Made by a program: the position numbers and the translations under genes
Shown here: positions 63,868-64,000 of the stretch, one piece after another
Position numbering within the stretch: position 1 is the first letter of the stretch
How the letters are laid out: each line of letters starts with the position of its first letter
Source of the DNA: Tanytarsus gracilentus
Taxonomy: Eukaryota > Arthropoda > Insecta > Diptera > Chironomidae
Direction of reading: 5' to 3'
Length of the DNA: 64,000 bases
NCBI GenBank assembly: GCA_038502055.1
Contig: JAXRKN010000024.1
Span: 467,550 to 531,549, forward strand
The notes under the pieces: model-generated
Seen by the model: only the letters and a program-made list of their open reading frames with translations
What the model was told of the DNA's origin: nothing
Databases searched by the model: none

Positions 63868-64000
63868 TTTGATTGCAAATTTTTTACCCAATTTGATGAA
63901 ACTTTTCACTGACCAACTTAACTCGTACAACTTCAATCACAAACTAAATTTGAGAATTTTTTTATTGTTTACTCAATGTTTATTAAAAATTATTCATGTT

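Noticed and set aside
1..64000. tRNA, rRNA or snRNA genes
   Set aside because: I saw no convincing cloverleaf, box A/B pair or conserved RNA block on either strand. A covariance-model scan would be decisive.

Overview
The window is nuclear DNA of an insect. It is very AT-rich, has short GT-AG introns (many of 50-80 bases), TATA/TCAGT-type promoters, ZAD zinc-finger and STPR zinc-finger genes, an Erg28 homologue, divergent ionotropic-receptor genes and expanded GNAT genes. A nematoceran dipteran, perhaps a midge, is my best guess. This is inference from gene content, because no species-diagnostic gene is present.

Layout. 0-7 kb: three minus-strand genes for basic/charged DNA-binding proteins (two with C2H2 fingers visible, one with 23-residue STPR repeats), an orphan STPR-like exon and a small chitin-binding secreted protein. 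7.5-15.9 kb: a secreted collagen-like protein, then a tandem array of about 3-kb units. Each unit carries a tiny secreted poly-glycine gene, and two units also carry a dead copy of the 5.4-kb zinc-finger gene. One unit has a foldback transposon that the other lacks. 16-23.7 kb: a ZAD-C2H2 gene, a ZAD-BED gene, a coiled-coil gene with a possible stop-codon readthrough extension, Erg28, and a secreted matrix-metalloprotease-like protein that has lost all three zinc-binding histidines. 25-30 kb: two tandem ionotropic-receptor-like genes. 30-32 kb: an 18-finger C2H2 gene. 33-37.6 kb: one large coding exon with an HExxH motif followed by a NACHT ATPase. 37.9-41.7 kb: three GNAT acetyltransferase paralogues and a fragment of a fourth. 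42.4-44.7 kb: a secreted protein with two C-type-lectin-like domains. 45-49.5 kb: LRR-BTB proteins and their deleted relatives. 49.9-57.2 kb: low-complexity Pro/Gln-rich secreted proteins with shuffled ends. 57.5-63.9 kb: three single-pass LRR receptors with tyrosine-bearing tails.

The 33-64 kb half looks like a neighbourhood of recognition-type proteins: NACHT, C-type lectin, LRR receptors and LRR-BTB. The cytosolic LRR-BTB proteins carry the same LRR module as the secreted/membrane LRR receptors next door, including its N-terminal cysteine pair, but no signal peptide. An immune or sensory role is inferred from family membership only. Dispersed repeats are frequent: a hAT-type MITE, a small CGTAACG palindrome, a 120-bp tandem-repeat element, and a (GAGCGTTTAA)-like minisatellite. 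Exon models below were built by hand from splice sites, reading phase and paralogue comparison.
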